A model generated the notes under the pieces. That model saw nothing but the letters and a program-made list of their open reading frames with translations, made no database searches and was not told where the DNA came from. Positions 38,057-45,881 of a stretch of 64,000 nt of DNA are shown here, one piece after another (position 1 is the stretch's first letter; each line of letters opens with the position of its first letter). Origin of the DNA: Rhizobium sp. BK251 (GTDB taxonomy: Bacteria > Pseudomonadota > Alphaproteobacteria > Rhizobiales > Rhizobiaceae); assembly GCF_004345245.1 (NCBI RefSeq), contig NZ_SLUQ01000014.1, positions 1 through 64,000 on the forward strand. The letters run 5' to 3'. Made by a program: the position numbers and the translations under genes.

Positions 38057-38985
38057 TGCGTCCGCTAGCAGTCGTCGGCAACGTCAACATCGACCTCATC
38101 CTCGGTCCTGCCGCGCCCTGGCCGAAGGCGGGCACCGAGATCATTGTCGATCACGACGAGCTGCGCGTCGGCGGCGCGGCCGGCAACAGCGCCCTCGCCT
38201 GGGAGGCGCTTGGTGTCGACTTCGCTATTGCGGCCAATATCGGCGACGACCAGTTCGGTCGCTGGTTGAAGGAAAGCTTCGGCCACCGCGCCGAGAAGTG
38301 GCCGGTTCGCCCCGAAGGCACGACGCTTTCGGTCGGCATCACCCATCCGGACGGCGAGCGGACCTTCTTCACCACACGCGGGCACCTGCCGCGCTTCAGC
38401 CTGGAAGACGCCCTTTCCGCCCTCGACGGCAACGCGCTGCAGGGTGGCTATCTCCTCCTCTGCGGCTGTTTCCTGACCGACGACCTGACGGCACGCTACG
38501 ACGCCTTCTTCGACTGGGCCGATAGCAACGGTATCGCCGTAGCGCTCGACACCGGCTGGCCGCTCGACGGCTGGACGGAACGGAATCGCGAGGCGACCCG
38601 CGGCTGGCTCTCGCGTTCGGCCATCGCCCTGTTGAACGAGGTGGAATCGAACGCACTTGCCGGTTCGGACGATCCGGCCGAAGCCGCGCGCACGATCCAG
38701 GCCCACATGCCGGCCGGCGCGACCGTCGTGGTCAAACGCGGACCGGATGGCGCAATCGCAATCGGGCCGGATGGCGCTCTGTTGTCAGCTGCCGCACCCG
38801 CCGTAAAGGTGATCGACACGATCGGCGCGGGTGACGTCTTCAATGCCGCCTTCCTCGCCGCGCTCGCGGCGGGCAAACCGCTTTCGGAAAGCCTTGCCGC
38901 CGGCACGAGGATCGCTTCACGCGCCATATCTACACTGCCCCGCAGCTACGACGGGATTTCGATATTCGAGGACACTAAGCGATGA
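38056..38985 (+). CDS. PfkB-family carbohydrate kinase
   Basis: 309-aa ribokinase-family kinase. N-terminal VVGNVNIDLILGPA and LRVGGAAGNSALAWEALG are the first PfkB signature; DTIGAGDVFNAAFLAAL is the second, with the catalytic aspartate in GAGD. The start at 38056 overlaps the SIS stop (TGATG). It probably phosphorylates the imported sugar or sugar-amine to make the substrate of the SIS enzyme. FrlD/FraD-like fructosamine kinases belong to this family, as do ribo-, fructo- and adenosine-type kinases. Confidence 0.9.
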   Translation: MRPLAVVGNVNIDLILGPAAPWPKAGTEIIVDHDELRVGGAAGNSALAWEALGVDFAIAANIGDDQFGRWLKESFGHRAEKWPVRPEGTTLSVGITHPDGERTFFTTRGHLPRFSLEDALSALDGNALQGGYLLLCGCFLTDDLTARYDAFFDWADSNGIAVALDTGWPLDGWTERNREATRGWLSRSAIALLNEVESNALAGSDDPAEAARTIQAHMPAGATVVVKRGPDGAIAIGPDGALLSAAAPAVKVIDTIGAGDVFNAAFLAALAAGKPLSESLAAGTRIASRAISTLPRSYDGISIFEDTKR

Positions 38986-40052
38986 GCGCGCTGGAAATCC
39001 ATGACATCCGCAAGACCTATGGCGACGTCGAGACGCTGAAAGGCATCAACATCGCCTTGGAGAGCGGTGAATTCCTGGTGCTGCTCGGGTCCTCCGGCTG
39101 CGGCAAGTCCACGCTCCTGAACATCATCGCGGGCCTCGCCGAGGCGAGCGGCGGCGACATCCAGATCGGCGGGAGGTCTATCCTCGGTGTACATCCGAAG
39201 GACCGCAACATCGCCATGGTCTTCCAGTCCTACGCCCTCTACCCGAACTTGACGGTGCACCGGAACATCGGCTTCGGCCTCGAAATGCGCAAGGTGCCCA
39301 CCGCCGAGCGCGAAAAGGCTGTGCGTGAGGCCGCCCGCCTGCTGCAGATCGAGAACCTGCTCGACCGCAAGCCGAGCCAGCTTTCCGGTGGCCAGCGCCA
39401 GCGCGTCGCCATCGGCCGGGCATTGGTGAGAAAGCCCGACGTCTTTCTCTTCGATGAGCCTCTGTCGAACCTCGACGCCAAGCTGCGCATGGAGATGCGC
39501 ACCGAGCTAAAGCGCCTGCACCAGATGCTGAAGACGACCGTGGTCTACGTCACCCACGACCAGATCGAGGCGATGACGCTCGCGACGCGCATCGCCGTCA
39601 TGCGCGACGGACGTATCGAACAGCTCGGCACGCCGGAGGAAATCTACGATCGCCCGGCAACGCTCTATGTTGCAACCTTCGTCGGCGCGCCGCCGATGAA
39701 CCTCCTCAAGGTCACGGCAAAGGGCGGACGCCTGGCGCTGGAGGGCACCGACGAAACGCTGCCCTTGCCCACCCGCTTCGCCGGCCGGCTTGACGAGGGT
39801 CGCCCGCTGGTTCTCGGCCTGCGCCCGGAATTGCTCAAGCTTCATGGCGCCGGTCCCTCGATTGCCGCGACTGTCGACGTGGCAGAGCTCACCGGTCCGG
39901 AGCTCGTAGTCAGCGCCAGCGCCGGTTCGCAGCGCCTCATGGCTTGCCTGCCACCGCGCACCCGGCTTCTCCCGGGTGAGGCCCTGCGCCTTTCCTTCGA
40001 AGAGGAGGCGATGCACCTCTTCGACCCGGAAAGCGGCGTGAGCTGCCTCTGA
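38982..40052 (+). CDS. Sugar ABC transporter ATPase (UgpC/MsmK type)
   Basis: 356-aa ATPase with complete motifs: Walker A GSSGCGKST, Q-loop VFQSYALYPN, signature LSGGQRQRV, Walker B FLFDEPLSNLD, H-loop VTHDQIEAM, then a C-terminal TOBE/OB domain from about residue 240. ATPases of this type are often shared between importers, so this one may also serve the amino-sugar system at 18.5-21.6 kb, which has none. It overlaps the kinase gene by four bases and closes the operon. Confidence 0.93.
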   Translation: MSALEIHDIRKTYGDVETLKGINIALESGEFLVLLGSSGCGKSTLLNIIAGLAEASGGDIQIGGRSILGVHPKDRNIAMVFQSYALYPNLTVHRNIGFGLEMRKVPTAEREKAVREAARLLQIENLLDRKPSQLSGGQRQRVAIGRALVRKPDVFLFDEPLSNLDAKLRMEMRTELKRLHQMLKTTVVYVTHDQIEAMTLATRIAVMRDGRIEQLGTPEEIYDRPATLYVATFVGAPPMNLLKVTAKGGRLALEGTDETLPLPTRFAGRLDEGRPLVLGLRPELLKLHGAGPSIAATVDVAELTGPELVVSASAGSQRLMACLPPRTRLLPGEALRLSFEEEAMHLFDPESGVSCL

Positions 40053-40370
40053 CCGGCAGTCCTGAAAACCAACTCGGCTTCGAACCTGATGCAGCACTTG
40101 AGTTCGGGCGGCGTTTGAACCGTCCTGAACCGCAGAGGTCATGGTCCGTCGGGGCGACGAACCCGCCGCGCTGACCGACAGCTATCGAGACTGATTTCCG
40201 CCCCGCCTTTCCAGCTGGAGAGACGGCAACGGCATTCCCGTCACCTCGTCCAGTCGTGGGGGTACTGCAATGGGGATCGGTTCTATTTGGAAATCAAGGC
40301 AGCGCCGTCGCGGAAACCCGCGCCAACGGGCGCCTCGACGTTTGACCGGCTGCGGCGATCGAGGAGGCGG
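40053..40370. other. Gene-free region
   Basis: 318 bp between the sugar operon and the convergent small-gene cluster. I see no gene, no clear terminator and no repeat; the frame open here on the plus strand (from about 40287) is basic and looks like noise. Confidence 0.5.
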
Positions 40371-40550
40371 CTACTTCACATGCTTCTTCAGCGAATGGGC
40401 CTGGGCTTGAGCCAGGCGCAGCGCCCGGAGTTCCTGGGTCTTCTTCTCCCGTGCGGCAACCTCCGCCGCCGTGATCTGCTTGGCGATGCTGCCAGCCTGC
40501 TCGGCCGCGAGCTTAGCAGGCTTGAAGAATTCTTCCTTCGTGGCTGTCAT
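40371..40550 (-). CDS. Small Ala/Lys/Gln-rich helical protein
   Basis: 59-aa protein (MTATKEEFFKPAKLAAEQAG at the start), predicted mostly alpha-helical, charged, with a Lys/His-rich end (HSLKKHVK). The ATG at 40550 follows GGAGGAAGAG. It lies 56 bp downstream of rpsU in the same direction and may be cotranscribed with it. I do not recognise a function; small basic proteins of this kind are found near cold-shock genes in rhizobia. Confidence 0.6.
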   Translation of the reverse strand: MTATKEEFFKPAKLAAEQAGSIAKQITAAEVAAREKKTQELRALRLAQAQAHSLKKHVK

Positions 40551-40606
40551 CTCTTCCTCCAGTTCGTGCCGCAAGGGAGATCGAAAACGCGACTCCTCGA
40601 CGCCCG

Positions 40607-40846
40607 CTAGCGGGCGGCAAAGACTTTCTTCTTCGGCGCGGGCAACAGGCCCTCGCGCTGCAGTTGCTTGCGAGCCGCCTTGCGTGCCCGGCGAATAGCC
40701 TCGGCTTTTTCCCGAACGCGCTTTTCCGAGGGCTTTTCGTAGGCGCTACGCGCCTTCATTTCACGAAACAACCCTTCGCGCTGCATCTTCTTCTTCAGCG
40801 CCCGAAGCGCTTGGTCCACATTGTTGTCTCTGACGAATACTTGCAA
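40607..40846 (-). CDS. rpsU: Small-subunit ribosomal protein bS21
   Basis: 79-aa ribosomal protein S21: [20 protein letters not shown] and the basic tail [22 protein letters not shown] are diagnostic. The start is a TTG at 40846 preceded by GGAGATAC; no ATG fits, because the frame upstream belongs to another gene and lacks homology. S21 of alphaproteobacteria often exists in more than one copy. It sits with two cspA genes, which suggests a role in adjusting translation after temperature or growth changes. The 94-aa gene ends 26 bp upstream. Confidence 0.93.
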   Translation of the reverse strand: MQVFVRDNNVDQALRALKKKMQREGLFREMKARSAYEKPSEKRVREKAEAIRRARKAARKQLQREGLLPAPKKKVFAAR

Positions 40847-40872
40847 AGTATCTCCTTCTCCGGCTCGCGCCG

Positions 40873-41157
40873 CTATTTTCTGGTTTTGATGGCACTGGGG
40901 TTGATCCATGAGGACACCGAAGCAGCGGGCCGTGAGCGCTCCTTCTTTCCAGTGGCGGTTGAAAGTTCGTTGTCGATCTCGGCCTCTGTTATGCGTCGTT
41001 CGCAATTCTCATCGTCGAACCGTATGCGATACTGCGCCATACCATAGGTTTCCGGAAGTACCGAAAGAATACGGCACGGGCGCTCCGACTTGGGGCTACG
41101 AAGCCCACCGGTCTTGAGGAAGACCGAGTCGCCGACCGAATACAGATGCCTCGGCAT
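40873..41157 (-). CDS. Conserved-looking small protein upstream of rpsU
   Basis: 94-aa protein beginning [18 protein letters not shown], with a beta-rich N-terminal half that resembles an SH3/KOW-like barrel ([20 protein letters not shown]) and a charged C-terminal tail. An SH3-like fold next to rpsU would suit RNA or ribosome contact, but this is only a structural impression. Composition and the ATG at 41157 support a real gene; the in-frame extension upstream is arginine-rich noise. Confidence 0.65.
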   Translation of the reverse strand: MPRHLYSVGDSVFLKTGGLRSPKSERPCRILSVLPETYGMAQYRIRFDDENCERRITEAEIDNELSTATGKKERSRPAASVSSWINPSAIKTRK

Positions 41158-41269
41158 GTAATTCTCCAATATGGCAAGAATAAAGGCCGGTGCACTATCG
41201 CGACCTTCTGTCATCATCGCCCCAAGGCGTACCGGCCCACTCGTGGCCACGCGGGGAAATGTCAGAGAT

Positions 41270-41479
41270 TCAGGCCGCCCGTAGGTTGTCCGCCGAGCTT
41301 TTGCCCGAGCGCTTGTCCTGCACGATGTCGAAGCTGACCTTCTGGCCCTCGGCAAGAGCGCGCAGTCCAGAGCGCTCTACCGCAGAAATGTGGACGAAGA
41401 CGTCCGCACTTCCGTCGTCAGGCTGGATGAAACCAAAACCCTTCGATGCATTAAACCACTTTACGGTGCCGGTATTCAT
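41270..41479 (-). CDS. cspA: Cold-shock protein (CspA family), copy 1
   Basis: 69-aa single-domain nucleic-acid chaperone. RNP1 (KGFGFI) and RNP2 (VFVHIS) are intact within [19 protein letters not shown] and the rest of the fold. It is nearly identical to the copy at 42229, differing at about nine positions. The ATG at 41479 follows AAAGGGAATCCT. The two copies point towards each other's upstream side (this one minus, the other plus), with 749 bp of mostly gene-free DNA between. Confidence 0.95.
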   Translation of the reverse strand: MNTGTVKWFNASKGFGFIQPDDGSADVFVHISAVERSGLRALAEGQKVSFDIVQDKRSGKSSADNLRAA

Positions 41480-42228
41480 AGGATTCCCTTTCAATCGCTC
41501 GTCACCCGGTCAACAGCGACCCGGCAACAAAAATCGACGTTGAGAGGAGATCTGAGAGGGCCGCAAGGCTCGGACAAAAGTCGTCAGCAAAGTTCGATCG
41601 TGCCAATATAAACACCGACGGCGATAAAGCAATGACGGCCGGCACTTTATCGTGGGCCAGCCGTATCATCCGTTCGACCAACAGCAGTCCTCCGCTGCCG
41701 TGATGCCTGCGGACCCATCGATAAACGCGCCCACCATTGCGAATTTTCCTCTGAACGAGAGGACGACGGAATGGGTGAACACATCGTGGGCGATTCGTGT
41801 GTCGGGTCCATAAAAGTCGCTCGAGATGATCTTGATCCCGCATGGGAGCGAGAGCCCATACAGCTTCCCGGGCGTGCGGCTCTTTGGAATTCGCAATGAT
41901 GACTGAAGGCTGGGACGGCGACTGAAACACGCCATACGTCATCGAGGATTTTCGCGGCCGGATTGGCCGTTAGCCCCCGCCTGTGACGGTCGCGCCGCCC
42001 CGATTCTGCCTTGGAATGAGGCGCGGGACGGGCGATGCGGATCGACAAATATCCGTCGGCGGCTTGCTAAATCCACGCTTTGCGCCTATCGTTTTGCATC
42101 GATCTTGTTTGATGATCTTTGTTTGCGCGGAGGCGCCACGAATTTCCCTTTCAACTTCGGTCTAAAATACTGCCTCGTGACTTTACGCGGCAGCACCTAA
42201 ACTTATGTACGATCCAAGGGAAATCGCC
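41480..42228. other. Region between divergent cspA genes, with one doubtful ORF
   Basis: 749 bp that must hold both cspA promoters and their long 5' untranslated leaders. The only frame with protein-like composition is minus 41666-41935 (89 aa, containing GIKIISSDFYGPDTRIAHDV and FAMVGAFIDGSAGITAAED). It has no good ribosome site and I do not recognise it. A 146-aa frame overlapping it (41502-41942) is arginine/proline-rich and looks spurious. Confidence 0.4.
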
Positions 42229-42438
42229 ATGAATACAGGCACGGTAAAGTGGTTTAATGCATCGAAGGGCTTTGGCTTTATCGAAACGGATAATGGCTCT
42301 GCCGACGTATTCGTTCACATCTCCGCCGTTGAGCGCGCGGGTCTGCGTGGACTTTCGGACGGTCAGAAGGTCACCTTCGACATCGTTCAGGACAAGCGCT
42401 CTGGCAAGTCGTCCGCAGATAATCTGCGTGCCGTCTAA
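42229..42438 (+). CDS. cspA: Cold-shock protein (CspA family), copy 2
   Basis: 69-aa CspA paralogue with intact RNP1 and RNP2 motifs. Residues 1-18 and the last 20 are almost the same as in copy 1, so this is a local duplication or a kept pair. The ATG at 42229 follows CCAAGGGAAATCGCC. A strong terminator follows at 42492. Confidence 0.95.
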   Translation: MNTGTVKWFNASKGFGFIETDNGSADVFVHISAVERAGLRGLSDGQKVTFDIVQDKRSGKSSADNLRAV

Positions 42439-42491
42439 TGTGTCTGCTCACTCTTGACCACAGATGTGCTGGCAGGGTGACGACAACAGAA

Positions 42492-42520
42492 AAAAGGCCG
42501 GTCTGACCGGCCTTTTGCTT
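42492..42520 (+). terminator. Rho-independent terminator after cspA copy 2
   Basis: Stem AAAAGGCCGGT / ACCGGCCTTTT with a CTG loop, followed by GCTTTT. The A-run before and T-run after allow it to act in both directions, so it may also end transcription of the minus-strand gene at 42601-42861. Confidence 0.9.
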
Positions 42521-42600
42521 TTCTAGGCCAAGCAGAGTGAGCCGCGCCGGGCTCGGTTGTTCCTTTGCTCACGGCAAGAAGCTTTGCGCCGGGTGTATCC

Positions 42601-42861
42601 TCATATGCGCCGCTGTGGCGGCGAAGCCCGTGCTGACGACATCCTCCGTGGCGGCCGGCCAAGACGCTTGCGTAGCTCGCTCGCGAGTTCGTCCGCCGAG
42701 GTCATTCCACCTTGGAACAAGTGGATCAGGAGAAATGCAGCTGCATTGAATGTGCGAGGCTGCTCAAGAAGGAGGTCGGCATTGTAGCCGGCACCACTGA
42801 GAACGCCCTGAATCATGTTCAGATCATCGCTTGTAACAGCCGCGCGGAGCGTGGAAGACAT
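42601..42861 (-). CDS. Small protein with structured leader (copy A)
   Basis: 86-aa protein beginning MSSTLRAAVTSDDLNMIQGV, with AGYNADLL and AAFLLIHLFQGGM, then a basic C-terminus (RKRLGRPPRRM). The pattern (S/D)xxMIxxxLxxAGY is shared with the 61-aa protein encoded divergently at 43227, and the 50-nt leaders of the two genes are alike. The ATG at 42861 has an excellent ribosome site (AAAGGAGGGCGTT). Function unknown. Confidence 0.7.
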   Translation of the reverse strand: MSSTLRAAVTSDDLNMIQGVLSGAGYNADLLLEQPRTFNAAAFLLIHLFQGGMTSADELASELRKRLGRPPRRMSSARASPPQRRI

Positions 42862-42911
42862 AACGCCCTCCTTTCGGTCGAGGTTAGGGTGGCAACCCTC
42901 AACCAGCAGCG
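42862..42911 (-). promoter_or_regulatory. Conserved hairpin leader of the 86-aa gene
   Basis: The 50 nt upstream of the start match the leader of the divergent 61-aa gene at 42 of 50 positions without gaps. Both contain GGTTGAGGGT and ACCCTAACC separated by 3-4 nt, which can form a stem just before the ribosome site GAAAGGAGG. A translational switch or RNA thermometer is possible. Confidence 0.6.
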
Positions 42912-43176
42912 ACTGAGAACAGCTGCTGATCCAGTCACCATGCGCCTGCCCGGCATGGAAAGCAACGCGACCGGCAAAAGCCGAGGCAAAATCGCACTGG
43001 CCTGCCGAGCTGCCGATGACCCCCAACGGCGCCTCACCGACCACATCCACCGTCAAGAGATAGTAAATTGTGCTGAGGAAAAGCTCGCGACGAAACGCCG
43101 CCAATTGACCTTGATTGATTAATTGCCAAAGAGGGCTGCGAAGCGCATTCTGACTGCCTCAGAAGCCAAGTCCGGG

Positions 43177-43226
43177 CGCTGCTGGTTGAGGGTCCCCACC
43201 CTAACCTTGACTGAAAGGAGGACCGG
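43177..43226 (+). promoter_or_regulatory. Conserved hairpin leader of the 61-aa gene
   Basis: Second copy of the 50-nt leader: CGCTGCTGGTTGAGGGT, a short loop, then CACCCTAACC and GAAAGGAGG, ending at the ATG of 43227. The mismatches with the other copy fall mainly in the loop and in the last five bases. The stem is kept. Confidence 0.6.
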
Positions 43227-43412
43227 ATGTCTTCCAATGCCAATCAGGTGGATTTTCGCTCATCCGATACGCAAATGCTGCGCGAAATCCTGAAGAAGGC
43301 CGGCTACGTCACATCCAGGATGGAGCCGCTTGCGGGTCCGCGATGCGAAGCATCACAATCCCTGCTGCTGCGGTTCAAGACAGGGATACTGTCCGAGCTG
43401 CGCGAGCGATAG
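43227..43412 (+). CDS. Small protein with structured leader (copy B)
   Basis: 61-aa protein: DTQMLREILKKAGYVTSRME, then a hydrophobic LLLRFKTGILSELRER end. It is a diverged paralogue of the 86-aa protein at 42601 with the second half shortened. The start has a GAAAGGAGGACCGG ribosome site. Predicted cytoplasmic and helical; function unknown. Confidence 0.65.
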   Translation: MSSNANQVDFRSSDTQMLREILKKAGYVTSRMEPLAGPRCEASQSLLLRFKTGILSELRER

Positions 43413-43544
43413 TCGCGGCGCCTGATATTCCATATGGATAGCGAAAAGATGCGAACGGCAGGCAGATGCCTCCGGCAAGTTCGCTGACCTGCCGTCAACA
43501 ACTAAGCCAGAAGTTTCTGCCGAATGATAGCGGCGACGCAGGGA

Positions 43545-43790
43545 TCATCGACCCGGCGTTTCGGAGGAAGCTGATTTGCCGCTCTTTCGCTTCGCCTTGG
43601 TCGCAGTCTTGGCCTTGTCGGCTTCCAGCGCTTCACTTGCAAGGCGCGCTTGGCGCAGCCTTTCGCTCTTTGCGTCGGTGCGTGCGCGCTCTTGCTCTAT
43701 GATTTCCCATGCGGCGTCATTTGTCGCCCTTGCTGTTTTTTCGCTTTTTGACAGCGTCCGCTGTTGCTCGTCAGCTGCACGTAATTTCAT
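43545..43790 (-). CDS. Small charged coiled-coil-like protein
   Basis: 81-aa protein rich in Lys, Arg, Glu and Ala (RTDAKSERLRQARLASEALE), probably one long helix with a disordered Lys/Ser-rich tail (KSGKSASSETPGR). The ATG at 43790 follows AGGGGAATCAGG. Its leader (43791-43885) contains a terminator-like hairpin and resembles the leader of the 56-aa gene at 44064. Function unknown. Confidence 0.6.
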   Translation of the reverse strand: MKLRAADEQQRTLSKSEKTARATNDAAWEIIEQERARTDAKSERLRQARLASEALEADKAKTATKAKRKSGKSASSETPGR

Positions 43791-43885
43791 CCTGATTCCC
43801 CTGACGATAAAAATAAAAAAGGCCGGGGCAAAAGCGCACCGACCTTCCTCATAATCGCTTACCTACCAATGCCAGTACATCCGTG
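43791..43885 (-). promoter_or_regulatory. Leader with terminator-like hairpin (81-aa gene)
   Basis: On the minus strand: a 5' part ACGGATGTACTGGCAT, the block AGCGATT, then the stem GGTCGG / CCGGCC followed by T6-A-T5, ending 18 nt before the start codon. A transcript of the gene must pass this hairpin, so it could be an attenuator, or the terminator of an upstream small RNA. A tiny frame MYWHW lies at its 5' end. Confidence 0.5.
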
Positions 43886-44063
43886 GTCAAGGTCATAAGC
43901 CATTACAACATTGCGAGCGACAGATACTTTCCAGCGCTCACCAGCAATGCCGCTGAAGTGAGATATAGTGAGCCATTGTGGTTAAAACAAGTCGCCGGCT
44001 TTGCCGCGCCGCTCGCCGTTAGGAGTTTTTATCTTGAGACGCGAGCAATCGCGTGGCTGCGGC

Positions 44064-44234
44064 TTATTTTCCTCGGACAGGCCGACGTGTCTTCTCGCCC
44101 TTGCCCTTGGAGGATGATGTCTTGGCATCGAGCGACTGGCCGAAATTGGTTCCACCGAGGTGACCGCCGCCGCTGGTGTTGGCCACCTGGCGCCGGGCTC
44201 TCGATAGCAGGATGTCGGCATCCGTCTTCTTCAT
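44064..44234 (-). CDS. Small basic Gly/Ser/Lys-rich protein
   Basis: 56-aa protein read directly from the minus strand: MKKTDADILLSRARRQVANT, then SGGGHLGGTNFGQSLDAKTS and a Lys/Arg-rich tail ending RRPVRGK and TAA. The other two frames over the same DNA (44029-44316 and 43982-44221) are arginine/proline-rich shadows. The ribosome site GGAGAAGCGTT precedes the ATG at 44234. Size, charge and flexible composition suggest nucleic-acid or ribosome binding, but no family is recognised. Confidence 0.65.
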   Translation of the reverse strand: MKKTDADILLSRARRQVANTSGGGHLGGTNFGQSLDAKTSSSKGKGEKTRRPVRGK

Positions 44235-44317
44235 AACGCTTCTCCGTCTTCAAACAAAAGAGGCCGGGGTTGACCCGACCTTCTTCAATCGCTGTCCCGA
44301 GTGCCAATACGTCCATG
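44235..44317 (-). promoter_or_regulatory. Leader with terminator-like hairpin (56-aa gene)
   Basis: Minus strand: ATGGACGTATTGGCACT, block AGCGATTGAAGAAGG, then a 7-bp stem GGTCGGG / CCCGGCC (44262-44280) with a five-base loop, followed by TCTTTTGTTTG. Order and sequence blocks match the leader at 43791-43885, so the two genes probably share a mode of control. Confidence 0.5.
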
Positions 44318-44515
44318 GATAAATAGGTTCACAGATCTCATCTTCTAGAGCTCCGCACGTCTTCAGTAGCGTCCTTGCCTCTGCGCCTATCGTGTCGGAT
44401 GTCGAAGCCAACCGCAGCCAAGCTCCGCGCCGCTAAGCAACTCTTTGCGAAACTTTACTGGCATCGGAGGCCGGTGCGGATCACGCTTGACTCGACGGAT
44501 CAACCGGAGGCCGAA

Positions 44516-45445
44516 ATGAGCGCGTCCAGGATCGCTGAAGTCCATCAAGCCCCGAGCTTCGCCATGTCATCAGAAGCGAGTGCGACCAATGTTGACGCCC
44601 CGACCCGGTACCTCACGGTGGGAGAACACACATATGCCTTCAGGCGCTTCGGCGGAGGCACCGGCCTCCCGCTGCTTTTCCTCCAGCATTTCACGGGAAC
44701 GCTCGACAACTGGGATCCTGCGGTCACCGATCCGCTCGCCTCCGGCCGAGAAGTCATCCTCTTCGACAATTCGGGCGTTGGCCGCTCCTCTGGCGACACA
44801 CCGCGAACGATCGGAGAGATGGCCAAGCACGCGCTTGCATTCCTCGACGGCTTGGGTCTGAGCAGCTGCGACGTCCTCGGATACTCGCTTGGCGGGATGG
44901 TCGCTCAGCAGATGGCACAGGATCGGCCCTCTGTCTTTCGACGGATCATTCTGGTGGGCACGGCTCCACGGGGCGGCGAAGACATCATGCGCATCGAGCG
45001 GCCCAATCTTTCCAAATACTTCAGCGACCCGACCCTCAAGGGATACGCGATCCTGCAGAAGATCTTCTTCACGCCCTCACCGGCGAGCCAGGCCGCCGGC
45101 GGCGCCTTCATTGGAAGGCTCGCGCAAAGGACGTTGGATCGCGAACCTCCCTCCGGCCCCCAAATTGCCTTGGCCCAGATCGCCGATTTTCGCGAGTGGG
45201 AGAGATATAGCGGCGAGCGCTTTGCCGATCTGAAGAACATTCGCCAGCCCACGCTCGTCATCAACGGCGTGCACGACGAGATGATCCCCGTCAGGAACTC
45301 ATACTGGTTGAGCGAAAACCTCCCGAACGCGGTTCTCCTCACCTATCCCGACGCCGGGCACGGCTCCCTCTTTCAATATCACGAGTCCTTCACAAGGCAG
45401 GCGACAGCATTCCTCGCGTCGGACGCTCGGTTCGCTCCTTACTGA
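44516..45445 (+). CDS. Alpha/beta hydrolase
   Basis: 309-aa hydrolase. The nucleophile elbow is GYSLGG, the acid is in NGVHDEMIPV and the histidine in DAGHGSLF; an oxyanion-type segment LFLQHFTGTLDNWDP precedes. Similar to epoxide hydrolase/haloperoxidase-type proteins; the substrate cannot be predicted. The start at 44516 follows CCGGAGGCCGAA; a further in-frame ATG at about 44564 is possible. It stands alone between the small-gene cluster and the regulatory region. Confidence 0.82.
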   Translation: MSASRIAEVHQAPSFAMSSEASATNVDAPTRYLTVGEHTYAFRRFGGGTGLPLLFLQHFTGTLDNWDPAVTDPLASGREVILFDNSGVGRSSGDTPRTIGEMAKHALAFLDGLGLSSCDVLGYSLGGMVAQQMAQDRPSVFRRIILVGTAPRGGEDIMRIERPNLSKYFSDPTLKGYAILQKIFFTPSPASQAAGGAFIGRLAQRTLDREPPSGPQIALAQIADFREWERYSGERFADLKNIRQPTLVINGVHDEMIPVRNSYWLSENLPNAVLLTYPDAGHGSLFQYHESFTRQATAFLASDARFAPY

Positions 45446-45881
45446 CGGGCAATGCGGCTTCGGCCAAAACAAGACGGATGTGCTCACCTTGTGGCACGCC
45501 GGCGTTCTGATTGCCGGCCGCCGTACAAGGTGGAATATGCCCTCGGACCAACACCTAAGTACAATCGACACTCACCCAACAATACAATATCATGTCAAAA
45601 TAACCAGAGAATGATCGACAGTATTCTATCAGCGCGAGTAATGCATAACACGTCATACTCGCATGATGATACTTAAGAAAAACGAAGACATCGCCCCAAT
45701 AGAACACCAACCGCCTGTACTGATATTAATGTATCGAGTTGCGCATCAAAATCAGGCGCTTTTAAATCGAAATACCTCGACGCAAATAAATCTTGTCTGC
45801 GCTGCAGATAAACAGCTCAGAAGATTGTTGCGCTCATTAGATAGGTAGCAGTAACCCGACTAGACGATTGGCGCGCCGCTT
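45446..45881. other. AT-rich gene-poor region
   Basis: 436 bp with visibly lower GC than the surroundings. It carries the first copy of a 43-bp repeated element (45552-45594). A 61-codon frame at 45663-45848 has no ribosome site and no recognisable sequence, so I do not call it. Low GC together with a damaged downstream gene suggests acquired or degraded DNA. Confidence 0.5.
45552..45594 (+). repeat. 43-bp element, copy 1 (upstream of the winged-helix/ATPase gene)
   Basis: Begins CACCTAAGTAC and ends CAATATCATG; 33 of 43 positions are identical, without gaps, to the element at 47920-47962. The ends are the most conserved parts. It precedes the regulator at 45882 by about 290 bp and looks like a shared promoter with an activator box. 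Confidence 0.6.

Noticed and set aside
41502-41942. 146-aa minus-strand open frame between the two cspA genes
   Set aside because: Arginine- and proline-rich, no ribosome site, overlaps another doubtful frame.
45663-45848. 61-aa plus-strand open frame in the AT-rich region
   Set aside because: No ribosome site and no recognisable sequence; AT-rich DNA with chance openness.
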